Positions 1-6,545 of a stretch of DNA of 9,287 bases are shown piece by piece. Where the stretch lies: NCBI GenBank assembly GCA_903885885.1, contig CAISKJ010000438.1, positions 1 to 9,287 of the forward strand, given 5' to 3'. The stretch comes from an uncultured delta proteobacterium. Lineage in GTDB: Bacteria; Myxococcota_A; Polyangia; Polyangiales; Ga0077539. The number at the start of each line of letters is the position of its first letter. Position 1 is the stretch's first letter. The position numbers and the translations under genes were made by a program. The notes below the pieces were generated by a model. It was not told the origin of the DNA and did no database searches. It was given only the letters and a program-made list of their open reading frames with translations.

Positions 1-1
1 C

Positions 2-843
<842 letters not shown>

Positions 844-859
<16 letters not shown>

Positions 860-890
860 GGCTCACACCGCGTCGGGGTCGCCGTCGAGG
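844..890. other. Inverted repeat spanning the convergent gene ends
   Basis: CCTCGACG (844-851) and CGTCGAGG (883-890) are perfect 8-base arms separated by 31 bases. They straddle the stop codons of the kinase and of the opposing gene. The loop is long and no T-run follows on either strand, so it is at best a weak bidirectional terminator. Both arms lie inside coding sequence, and in such GC-rich DNA the match could be chance. Confidence 0.25.
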
Positions 891-1576
891 CCCGCGAGGA
901 GCTCGTCGCAGCGTCGCGCCACGAGGGCCGGCGTGCGCTCGTCGTCGCGCAGCGCGCGCAGGTCGTCGGCCGCGAGCAGCGGGAGCAGCGCGGCCACCAC
1001 GGGGGCGGGCGTCTCGGGGTTCATCGCGAGGGCGCGGCGCACGCCGGGGCGCATCGACCAGCGCGGGCTCGCGAACACGCGCGAGAGCACCACGGGCATG
1101 TTGGGGCGCCGCGAGCACAGGCGCACCACGTCGGGCTCGGTGAGCCGCGGGTTCTGGAGCAGCAGCGCGATCACGTCGGGGTGCGGGTCGCGCAGCACGC
1201 GGTCGAACATGCGCCGGTCGGGCTTGCGCGCGAGGCTCTTGCGCTCGCCGAGGGTGAGCGGGCGCCCGCGCCCATAGTCGGGCACGCGGCGCTCGTCGTC
1301 GTCGGGCGGCGCCTCGACGCCGCCGTCGGAGCTGCCTCCGTCGAGCAGGGCGCGCTGCCGCGATGCGTGCGACGTGAGCGCGATCTGCAGCGAGAGCAGC
1401 GCGACGCGCGCGCTCACGTCGCCCGCCGCGGCGCGCGTCGAGAGGGCCTCGACGGCCTCGCGCAGCTCGTCGTCGCCGATCGACGCGAGGAGTGAGCGAA
1501 AGAGCGTGGCGCGCATCGCCGGGTCTGCGAGGGTCGCCGCGTGGCGGCAGAGCCGCTCGGCAAGGGGGGTCGCCAT
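863..1576 (-). CDS. Hypothetical protein with HEAT/leucine-rich-variant-like helical C-terminus
   Basis: A 237-residue protein starting at the ATG complementary to 1574-1576. The frame stays open upstream, but that part (residues rich in Cys and Ser) reads like non-coding sequence of the divergent spacer, so the ATG opening MATPLAERL is preferred. No clear Shine-Dalgarno is seen. Residues about 1-75 look helical. Residues 80-105 form an acidic, Gly/Asp-rich linker. Residues about 108-225 are made of short helical units of the type DPHPDVIALLLQNPRL, followed by VVRLCSRRPNMP and ALAMNPETPAPVVAALL, resembling the NP..TP..V..L pattern of HEAT or leucine-rich-variant repeats. From memory, similar uncharacterised proteins occur in myxobacteria. 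No catalytic motif, signal peptide or membrane segment is visible, so a protein-protein interaction scaffold is the most one can infer. It is convergent with the kinase and divergent from the PhaR-like gene. Confidence 0.75.
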   Translation of the reverse strand: MATPLAERLCRHAATLADPAMRATLFRSLLASIGDDELREAVEALSTRAAAGDVSARVALLSLQIALTSHASRQRALLDGGSSDGGVEAPPDDDERRVPDYGRGRPLTLGERKSLARKPDRRMFDRVLRDPHPDVIALLLQNPRLTEPDVVRLCSRRPNMPVVLSRVFASPRWSMRPGVRRALAMNPETPAPVVAALLPLLAADDLRALRDDERTPALVARRCDELLAGLDGDPDAV

Positions 1577-1636
1577 GGGGGTGGTCTGCCGTCGAGTGTG
1601 GCACGAAGCCAGAGCGCTGCGATCGGGGCAACACCC

Positions 1637-1664
1637 TTGACCCGCGGCGCAAAGGGGCGATAAC
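1637..1664 (+). promoter_or_regulatory. Candidate sigma-70-type promoter for the PhaR-like gene
   Basis: TTGACC (1637-1642) matches the -35 consensus in 5 of 6 positions. After a 16-bp spacer, GATAAC (1659-1664) matches the -10 consensus in 4 of 6. It sits in the relatively AT-rich part of the divergent spacer. Transcription would begin near 1671, giving a leader of about 65 bases before the ATG at 1735. The direct repeat GCAAAG (1649-1654 and 1665-1670) flanks the -10. Assigned by eye only. Confidence 0.4.
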
Positions 1665-1680
1665 GCAAAGTACATAGAGG

Positions 1681-1691
1681 CCCGTAACGGG
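1681..1691. promoter_or_regulatory. Short palindrome CCCGTAACGGG, possible operator
   Basis: Two perfect 5-base arms (CCCGT/ACGGG) around a single A, about ten bases downstream of the predicted transcription start of the PhaR-like gene. That is a place where a repressor could block transcription. The site is short and a chance match is possible. It does not resemble the CTGC-containing repeat reported for Paracoccus PhaR, so I do not assign a binding protein. Confidence 0.25.
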
Positions 1692-1734
1692 TCGCCGCCC
1701 TCCCCAACGACTCTCGAAGGTCGCGTCGTACACG

Positions 1735-2412
1735 ATGAGCAGCAACGCACCGCCGCCCGCACAGCCCGAGCCCCGCATCGTCAAGCGGTACAGCAACCGC
1801 AAGCTCTACGACACGGTCGAGAGCCGCTACGTGACGCTGCCGCAGATCGCTGAGCTCGTTCGCAAGGGCGAAGACGTTCGCATCATCGACAACAATTCGA
1901 AAGACGACCTCACGAGCGTCACGCTCGCGCAGATTCTCTACGAAGAGGAGCGCAAGCAGAGCAGCACGCTGCCGCTCACGACCCTCAAAGACCTCCTCAA
2001 CACCGCCCGCGAGCGGGTGATGTCGACGCTCCCTCCGGTGGCGCGCTTCATGGTGCGCGACGCCGAGAAGCCCGACGAGGCGCCCGTCGAGGCCGCGCCG
2101 CCCGAGAGCCCTCCTGCGCCCGCGCCCGAAGAGCCCGTCGAGGATCCCAGCGCGCACGCCAAAGAGCCCGGGCGCGTGCAGCAGTTCTTCGAAGGCTCGC
2201 GCGTGGCCTTCGACCAGTGGCAGCACGAGGCCGACAAGCGCATGAAGACCTTCTGGGAGGGTATCAACCCCACCAGTCACATTCAGGCGATGCAGGGCGA
2301 GATGCGCAGGTTGCAGCAACGCGTCGAGTCGCTCGAGGCGAAGGTGCAGACCCTCGAAGAAGAGGCCCTCGCGCACAGGCCGTCGCCCGCTCGTGCGCCC
2401 GAGCAGGAATAG
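1735..2412 (+). CDS. phaR: PhaR-like polyhydroxyalkanoate synthesis regulator
   Basis: A 225-residue protein. Residues about 13-75 match the PHB/PHA accumulation regulator DNA-binding domain: the signature RIVKRYSNRKLYDT at 14-27, then RYVTLPQIAELV, VRIIDN and LTSVTLAQILYEEE. Family knowledge: PhaR proteins bind DNA and PHA granules and repress phasin and PHA genes until polymer is made. Residues 110-145 are a Pro/Glu/Ala-rich linker. Residues 146-178 form an amphipathic, phasin-like helical stretch (QQFFEGSRVAFDQW). Residues 183-212 form a heptad-like coiled coil (MQGEMRRLQQRVESLEAKV), probably for oligomerisation. The ATG has only a weak, distant AAGG (1717-1720) upstream. No PHA synthase or phasin gene is in the window, so the role in PHA control is inferred from the domain. 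It lies 59 bp upstream of the sigma gene in the same direction, and its stop codon overlaps a possible ECF promoter. Confidence 0.85.
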   Translation: MSSNAPPPAQPEPRIVKRYSNRKLYDTVESRYVTLPQIAELVRKGEDVRIIDNNSKDDLTSVTLAQILYEEERKQSSTLPLTTLKDLLNTARERVMSTLPPVARFMVRDAEKPDEAPVEAAPPESPPAPAPEEPVEDPSAHAKEPGRVQQFFEGSRVAFDQWQHEADKRMKTFWEGINPTSHIQAMQGEMRRLQQRVESLEAKVQTLEEEALAHRPSPARAPEQE

Positions 2413-2432
2413 GCGCCCCCCTTGCGCGGGTT
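2406..2432 (+). promoter_or_regulatory. Candidate SigR-type ECF promoter (GGAAT-N19-GTT)
   Basis: GGAAT at 2406-2410 and GTT at 2430-2432 are 19 bases apart. The Streptomyces SigR consensus is GGAAT-N18-GTT. The -35 element overlaps the last codons and stop of the PhaR-like gene, and the start codon of the sigma gene is about 40 bases downstream of the -10. Because the downstream gene encodes a SigR-like sigma factor, positive autoregulation is a reasonable inference. The elements are short and the spacing is one base off the usual value. Confidence 0.4.
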
Positions 2433-2471
2433 CACTGCGATGCTTCTCTACGGCGTCAGCAGAGGCCCTAC

Positions 2472-3098
2472 ATGAATCTTTCCGACCCCCAGCGCAGACG
2501 TCGCTTCGAAGCCGAAGTGCTCCCCCACCTCGATGCGATGTATCGCACGGCGGTGCGCCTCACCCGCAACCCGAGCGACGCCGACGACCTGGTGCAAGAC
2601 AGCGTCATCAAGGCCTATCGCTTCTTCGACTCCTACGAGGCGGGCACCAACGTGCGCGCCTGGCTCCTCAAGATCCTCACCAACGTGTTCTTCTCGAAGC
2701 ACCGCCGCACGACGCTCGAGAGCAACGTGGCGTCGATGGGCGCGACCGATCCCGTGTCCGACGGTTGGATGAGCGCGGCCTCGGTGAACCCCAGCCGTGA
2801 CCCCGAGCGCATGGTCGAGAAGCCCCTCCTCGAAGCGGCCGTCGCGCGCGTGCTCGACGATCTGCCGGAAGACTTTCGCACGGTGCTGGTTCTCGTCGAT
2901 GTCGAAGGGATGACGTACCGCGAGGTCGCCGACGCGATGGGGTGCCCGATGGGCACCGTGATGTCGCGCCTGCACCGGGCTCGCAAGGCCGTCGCCCAAA
3001 AACTCGGGATCGTTCCGGAGCGAGCGACGGAGGAGCGGCCCGACGATGGGGTCGTGTCCCTCGACTCGTTCCGTCGCCGTAAGGAGAGTCTGGGATGA
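2472..3098 (+). CDS. ECF sigma factor, SigR/ECF12-like
   Basis: A 208-residue sigma-70-family protein. The ATG at 2472 is chosen because AGAGG (2461-2465) lies 6 bases upstream and homology begins right after it; the upstream extension of the frame is non-coding in character. Region 2 spans residues about 12-80: RFEAEVLPHLDAMY, then TRNPSDADDLVQD (2.1-2.2) and GTNVRAWLLKILTN (2.3-2.4). Residues 81-119 are a polar linker. Region 4 spans about 120-176: LPEDFRTVLVLVDVEGMTY, then EVADAMGCPMGTVMSRLHRA, the helix-turn-helix. The pattern RFE..L..LD.MY, GTN..AWL..ILTN and GT.MSRLHR.R closely follows Streptomyces SigR as recalled. A tail of about 30 residues (178-208) follows region 4. The next gene overlaps by ATGA and encodes its likely anti-sigma factor, so the two are translationally coupled. 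Family knowledge: SigR-type factors direct thiol-oxidative stress regulons. That this one does so is inference. Confidence 0.92.
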   Translation: MNLSDPQRRRRFEAEVLPHLDAMYRTAVRLTRNPSDADDLVQDSVIKAYRFFDSYEAGTNVRAWLLKILTNVFFSKHRRTTLESNVASMGATDPVSDGWMSAASVNPSRDPERMVEKPLLEAAVARVLDDLPEDFRTVLVLVDVEGMTYREVADAMGCPMGTVMSRLHRARKAVAQKLGIVPERATEERPDDGVVSLDSFRRRKESLG

Positions 3099-3886
3099 TG
3101 TTCGGTTGCGACGAGGCGAGGCGCTGGCTCGACGCGTGGGTCGACCAGGAGCTCGATGCGAGCGCCGCCCTGCACGTCGAGGCACACCTCGCGCGGTGCG
3201 GCTGCTGCCGCGCCGAGGCCGACTCGCTCAAGGCGCTCAAGCGCTCGCTGGCGGGCCTGCGAGAAGAGTGCGCCCCGACGGCGCTGCGCTTCAAAATCTC
3301 CGCAGCCCTCGAGGCGTGTGATCGCGCCCACGAGATCGAGCAGAGCGCGCAGAAGAGAAAGAAGCACGCGCTGGGCTTCGCCATCACCGGCGCCGCCCTC
3401 GCCGGCGCAGTGCTCGCGACGGGCCACCGCACGAGCTCCAGGGCCCTCGAGGCGGGCGTGCTGCCCGTGATCGAAGACGTCGCGCAGCGCCACGCGCGCG
3501 AGCTCCCCGCCGAGGTCGAGGCCAGCGACCCCGCCGAGGTGGCCCAGTGGTTCCGCGGCAAGCTCGACATCCCCGTGCGCCCGGTGCTGTTCCGCGGCAT
3601 GTCGGCGCGCCTCGTGGGGGCTCGCATCTCGAGCGTGCGCGACCAGATGGCCGCGGCGCTCTACTACGACGTCGGCGGTCGTCGTGTGACGGTGTTCGTC
3701 TTCGACGGAAACCTCGTGCGCCCCGACATGAACGTTCAAGAGATGCACGGCCATCACTACATGATGGTCTCTTCGCACGGCTACAACGTGACGCTCACCG
3801 AGCAGCAGGGCGTCGGCTACGCGATCGCGAGCGACCTCCCGATGCAAGAGACCGTGCGCATCGCGCAGAGCGTCGAGCTGCGCTGA
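3095..3886 (+). CDS. Membrane-anchored zinc-binding (ZAS) anti-sigma factor
   Basis: A 263-residue protein. The ATG at 3095 overlaps the sigma stop (ATGA) and has AAGGAG (3081-3086) 8 bases upstream; the second ATG at 3098 is an alternative. Residues 1-55 are an anti-sigma zinc-finger domain with H31-x3-C35-x2-C38 (HLARCGCC) and a further C5. The spacing C5/H31/C35/C38 equals that recalled for Streptomyces RsrA (C11/H37/C41/C44), a redox-sensitive zinc site. Residues about 57-91 are a charged helix ending in QKRKK. Residues 92-110 are a single hydrophobic helix (ALGFAITGAALAGAVLATG) with positive charge on the N-side, predicting N-in/C-out. Residues 111-263 form an extracytoplasmic domain with WFRGKLDIPVRPVLF, ARLVGARISSV, ALYYDVGGRRVTVFVF and HGYNVTLT, a pattern recalled from the C-terminal half of other zf-HC2 anti-sigma factors. 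Family role: it sequesters the sigma factor and releases it on a signal. Whether that signal is cytoplasmic redox, periplasmic, or both is open. Confidence 0.9.
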   Translation: MMFGCDEARRWLDAWVDQELDASAALHVEAHLARCGCCRAEADSLKALKRSLAGLREECAPTALRFKISAALEACDRAHEIEQSAQKRKKHALGFAITGAALAGAVLATGHRTSSRALEAGVLPVIEDVAQRHARELPAEVEASDPAEVAQWFRGKLDIPVRPVLFRGMSARLVGARISSVRDQMAAALYYDVGGRRVTVFVFDGNLVRPDMNVQEMHGHHYMMVSSHGYNVTLTEQQGVGYAIASDLPMQETVRIAQSVELR

Positions 3887-3897
3887 TCGGTCGACGC
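3870..3897. terminator. Hairpin candidate between convergent genes
   Basis: GCGTCGA (3870-3876) pairs with TCGACGC (3891-3897) around a 14-base loop containing the anti-sigma stop codon. It fills nearly all of the 13-bp gap between the converging stops at 3886 and 3900. No T-tract follows on either strand, so intrinsic termination is doubtful. Confidence 0.3.
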
Positions 3898-3899
3898 GC

Positions 3900-5279
3900 T
3901 CAGAACAACAATCCCTCGAGCGCGCCCGCGGCGAGCGGGGCCGCGGCCAGGAGCGCCGCGGTGATCGCGTGCGCGTGCGACGCATCGACGTCGGCCTCGC
4001 GCGCCGCGACGAGGTCGGCGAGGGTGCCCTGCAGAAGGTCGTCGCGCTCGGGCGTTGCGCCACCGCCGCGAAACGGTGCCGCGCCCGACGTCGACGCGGG
4101 CGCCGCGCGCAGCAGCACGGGGCCTGCCGTGAGCTGCGCGCCATAGGGGCACGGAACGAGCGCGCCATCGTCGTCGAGCGAGAGCATCCCGTCGTCGCGG
4201 AGCGTCGCCTGCCGCCACCCGGTGAGGTCGGTGAGCGAGCGACGGGCGCGCGTCGCGCGGACGATCGCCGCGAGCGCGAAGACACTCAGCGCGGCGCTGC
4301 CCCACAGCCAGCTCCCGGGCAGCGTGAAGGCCTCGTGGTAGGCGGCCATTTGGGCGCGCCCCTCGGAGAGCGGCGAGGCGCTGTCGGCGCGAAACGCGGT
4401 CACCGTGCGCCCGCCCCAACGCCCCTCGCGCGTGAGCACGTAGAGCCCGGCGCGCGGGTCGTGCCGCAGCTCTCGCGAGCCACAATCGTCGAAGTCTTCG
4501 GAGCGCGGCGAGAGCACGACGGGGAGCTGCGCGACGCGCGTCGCGAGGCGGAGCGCGCACTGCGCGCGGTCGGTGAACACGTAGCGCCGCACCACCACGC
4601 CGCCCGCGAAGGCGTAGTCGGTGAAGGCGCGCGTGGGCTCGTCGGCGCGCGGCGGGTTCCATCGACCGACGTCGGGCGCCGCGGGGATCTCGCCGAGGCT
4701 CGGGAGCGACGGTACGTACTCGTTGATGGCGGGGCTGCGCCGCGCGCGCGCGAAGCCCGCGCCGAGTAGCGCGAGGGCGACGAGGAGCGCGAGCCACGCC
4801 TCCGCGCGCAGCCTGCGGCGCGCCACGACCGGGAGCTTCGTGAGCCCGAAGGCCGCCAGGCTCACCACCACGGGCACGACGAACACCTCGGGCTCGAGCT
4901 CCCAGAAGCGGCCGAACCACGCGAAGAACGACCACGAAGCGTGCAGCGCGTAGTTGATCGCGTACGCGTCGTAGACGGTGAGCGCGAGGGCGCCGACCAT
5001 GTACGCGCGCCACGCGACGACCGGGCCGCGCACCCCCAGGAGCCGCAGCGCCGCCCGATCGACGAGGGGCCGCGACGTCAGGAGCGCGAACGACGCGACG
5101 ATGCCCACGTGCAGGAGCGCGCCGCGAAATACGTGCCCCTCCCACGCGAAGATCTGCACCGCGCCGCCCGCTACGAGGCACCACAGGCCCGCCGCGAACG
5201 CGAACATCCACGGGCGCTCGCGCCGCTTCGAAGGCCCTCGGCCCTCAGCCGTCACCGTCTCGCGCGGGGCGTTGTTCAT
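3900..5279 (-). CDS. Hypothetical multi-pass membrane protein with large extracytoplasmic loop
   Basis: A 459-residue protein from the ATG at 5279; a GTG directly before it (5282-5280) is an alternative start. I do not recognise the family. Hydrophobic segments lie at about 25-45, 55-70, 90-110, 131-150, 159-177, 323-342 and 436-454. The charges GRGPSKRRER before segment 1, VARRRLR after segment 4 and RATRARR after segment 6 follow the positive-inside rule, giving N-in. Residues about 178-322 would then face the periplasm; this loop contains only two cysteines, C241 and C266, which could form a disulfide. Residues 343-435 would be a cytoplasmic domain with an acidic turn (SLDDDGALVPCPYG) and a Gly/Ala-rich stretch, before a last helix at the C-terminus. 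It begins 16 bases after the hutF stop in the same direction and is probably cotranscribed with it. No transporter or enzyme motif is evident, so a histidine-related role cannot be claimed. Confidence 0.8.
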   Translation of the reverse strand: MNNAPRETVTAEGRGPSKRRERPWMFAFAAGLWCLVAGGAVQIFAWEGHVFRGALLHVGIVASFALLTSRPLVDRAALRLLGVRGPVVAWRAYMVGALALTVYDAYAINYALHASWSFFAWFGRFWELEPEVFVVPVVVSLAAFGLTKLPVVARRRLRAEAWLALLVALALLGAGFARARRSPAINEYVPSLPSLGEIPAAPDVGRWNPPRADEPTRAFTDYAFAGGVVVRRYVFTDRAQCALRLATRVAQLPVVLSPRSEDFDDCGSRELRHDPRAGLYVLTREGRWGGRTVTAFRADSASPLSEGRAQMAAYHEAFTLPGSWLWGSAALSVFALAAIVRATRARRSLTDLTGWRQATLRDDGMLSLDDDGALVPCPYGAQLTAGPVLLRAAPASTSGAAPFRGGGATPERDDLLQGTLADLVAAREADVDASHAHAITAALLAAAPLAAGALEGLLF

Positions 5280-5295
5280 CACGCTCGCGACGGTA

Positions 5296-6498
5296 TCACC
5301 CTCGCACGCCCGCGACGCAGGCCGCGCTGCCCGAGAACATCAACGCGTCGAGCGCCCCTTCGCGCGGAACGTCGGCGAGCGCGGTCGCCCGCAGGTCGAT
5401 GCAGGTGCTCGGCGACCACGAGGTGCCGCGCGCGTCGAGCGTCGCGCTCCACCCGCAGGCGAGCGCACCATGCACGGTGCCGTCGACGAGGAGCTGCTCG
5501 GCGGGCGTGCGCTCCTCGCGCGGCGCGAAGGTGACCCTGCGCCGGAGTCGCAATCGCTCGTGCGTCTCGAGCGCGCGGGCCTCTTCAATGGGGTCGGTGA
5601 TCACGTGCGAGTCGATGCCGTTGCACAGCCGGACGCCGGCGTCGCGCAGGGCGCCGACGTCGGCGAGGCCGTCGCCGAGGTCGCGCTCGGTGGTGGGGCA
5701 CAGGCACGCGAAGGCGCGCGCCTCGCCGAGCAGCCGCGCCTCGTGCGGCGCGAGGTTGGTGGCGTGCACGGCGACGAAGCGCTCGTCGAGTACGCCCAGC
5801 TCCGAGAGCAACTCGACGGGCCGACGGCCGTGCTCCTCGAGGCACGCGACGACCTCGCCCTCGACCTCGGCGACGTGCATGTGAAAGGGCATCGCGTGCC
5901 GGCTTGCGTACGCGTGCAGCGCGGTGATCCAGTCGGCTGGCACCGCGCGCACCGAGTGAGGCGCCACGCCGACGCGCACCCGGGCGTCGTGCCCCCAGCG
6001 CGCGCGCAGCGCGTCGAGGTCGTCGATCACGCGCTCGACCGACGGGTCACTGAAGCGACGCTGCGCCCCCTCGGGGCCTCTGCCCGCGCCCGCGCGCATG
6101 TAGGCCGTGCGCAAGAGCGTGATGCGCAGCCCCGCGTCGAGGGCCGCGCGAATCACCGCGTCGGCGAGCGCCGTGCGGTCTTCGTAGGGCTCGCCTCCCC
6201 GCTGGTGGTGCACGTAGTGAAACTCGCCCACGGCCACGACACCGGCGCCGCGCAGCTCCTCGAAGGCCTTGCGCGAGATGGCCTCGATCGATTCGGGCGT
6301 GAGCGAGTCGGCGAGCCGGTACATCGCCTCGCGCCACGACCAGAAGGTGCCCGTGTCACGCGGTGCCCGCTGCGTGGTGCCGCGCAGGGCGCGCTGAAAC
6401 GCGTGCGAGTGCGCCGTGACGAAGCCCGGCACCAGGAGGGTGTCGCCTTCGAACTGTGTGAGCGCGCGGTGTGTGGGAGCCGTGGGAGCGAGGGTCAC
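5296..6498 (-). CDS. hutF: Formimidoylglutamate deiminase HutF, short N-terminus
   Basis: An amidohydrolase-superfamily protein of 400 residues from a GTG at 6498. HutF hydrolyses N-formimidoyl-L-glutamate to N-formyl-L-glutamate and ammonia in the five-step histidine degradation route. Visible residues: metal ligands H30 and H32 with Q35 (HSHAFQRALRG), R184 (PHSVRAV), H208 and catalytic E211 (HMHVAE), H245 (VHATNLAPHE) and D297 (GIDSH), plus the motif CPTTERDLGDG at 267-277. As recalled, the Pseudomonas aeruginosa enzyme has the equivalents H56, H58, Q61, R209, H232, E235, H269 and D320, so all the key positions are present in order. Only 29 residues precede the first metal histidine, about 26 fewer than there, so much of the N-terminal beta-sandwich strand set is missing. 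No better in-frame start is seen: upstream sequence overlaps the FHA gene and is Arg-rich. No strong ribosome site precedes the GTG. No hutH, hutU, hutI or hutG is nearby. Confidence 0.9.
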   Translation of the reverse strand: MTLAPTAPTHRALTQFEGDTLLVPGFVTAHSHAFQRALRGTTQRAPRDTGTFWSWREAMYRLADSLTPESIEAISRKAFEELRGAGVVAVGEFHYVHHQRGGEPYEDRTALADAVIRAALDAGLRITLLRTAYMRAGAGRGPEGAQRRFSDPSVERVIDDLDALRARWGHDARVRVGVAPHSVRAVPADWITALHAYASRHAMPFHMHVAEVEGEVVACLEEHGRRPVELLSELGVLDERFVAVHATNLAPHEARLLGEARAFACLCPTTERDLGDGLADVGALRDAGVRLCNGIDSHVITDPIEEARALETHERLRLRRRVTFAPREERTPAEQLLVDGTVHGALACGWSATLDARGTSWSPSTCIDLRATALADVPREGALDALMFSGSAACVAGVRG

Positions 6499-6545
6499 GC
6501 GACGATGTTCAGCACGGTCGCCGCGGGCGTGTCCAGAGGACCTCG

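Noticed and set aside
1597..1615. TGGCAC, resembling the -24 half of a sigma-54 promoter
   Set aside because: No TTGC-type -12 element follows at the required spacing.
1577..1762. Longer N-terminus (62 extra residues) for the helical-repeat protein
   Set aside because: The added residues are Cys/Ser/Arg-rich, overlap the divergent gene start and promoter candidate, and look untranslated.
2217..2471. Extended start for the ECF sigma gene inside the PhaR-like gene
   Set aside because: The extra 85 residues are Arg/Ala-rich frame noise; the ATG at 2472 has a ribosome site and begins the conserved region.
2633..4285. Minus-strand open frame of 550 codons across the sigma and anti-sigma genes
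   Set aside because: It is Arg/Ser-rich and repetitive, and it crosses three well-supported genes with overlapping starts and ribosome sites.
3817..5211. Second minus-strand frame of 464 codons within the membrane protein gene
   Set aside because: It is Arg-rich with no hydrophobic segments; the other frame gives helices that obey the positive-inside rule and sits 16 bp after hutF.
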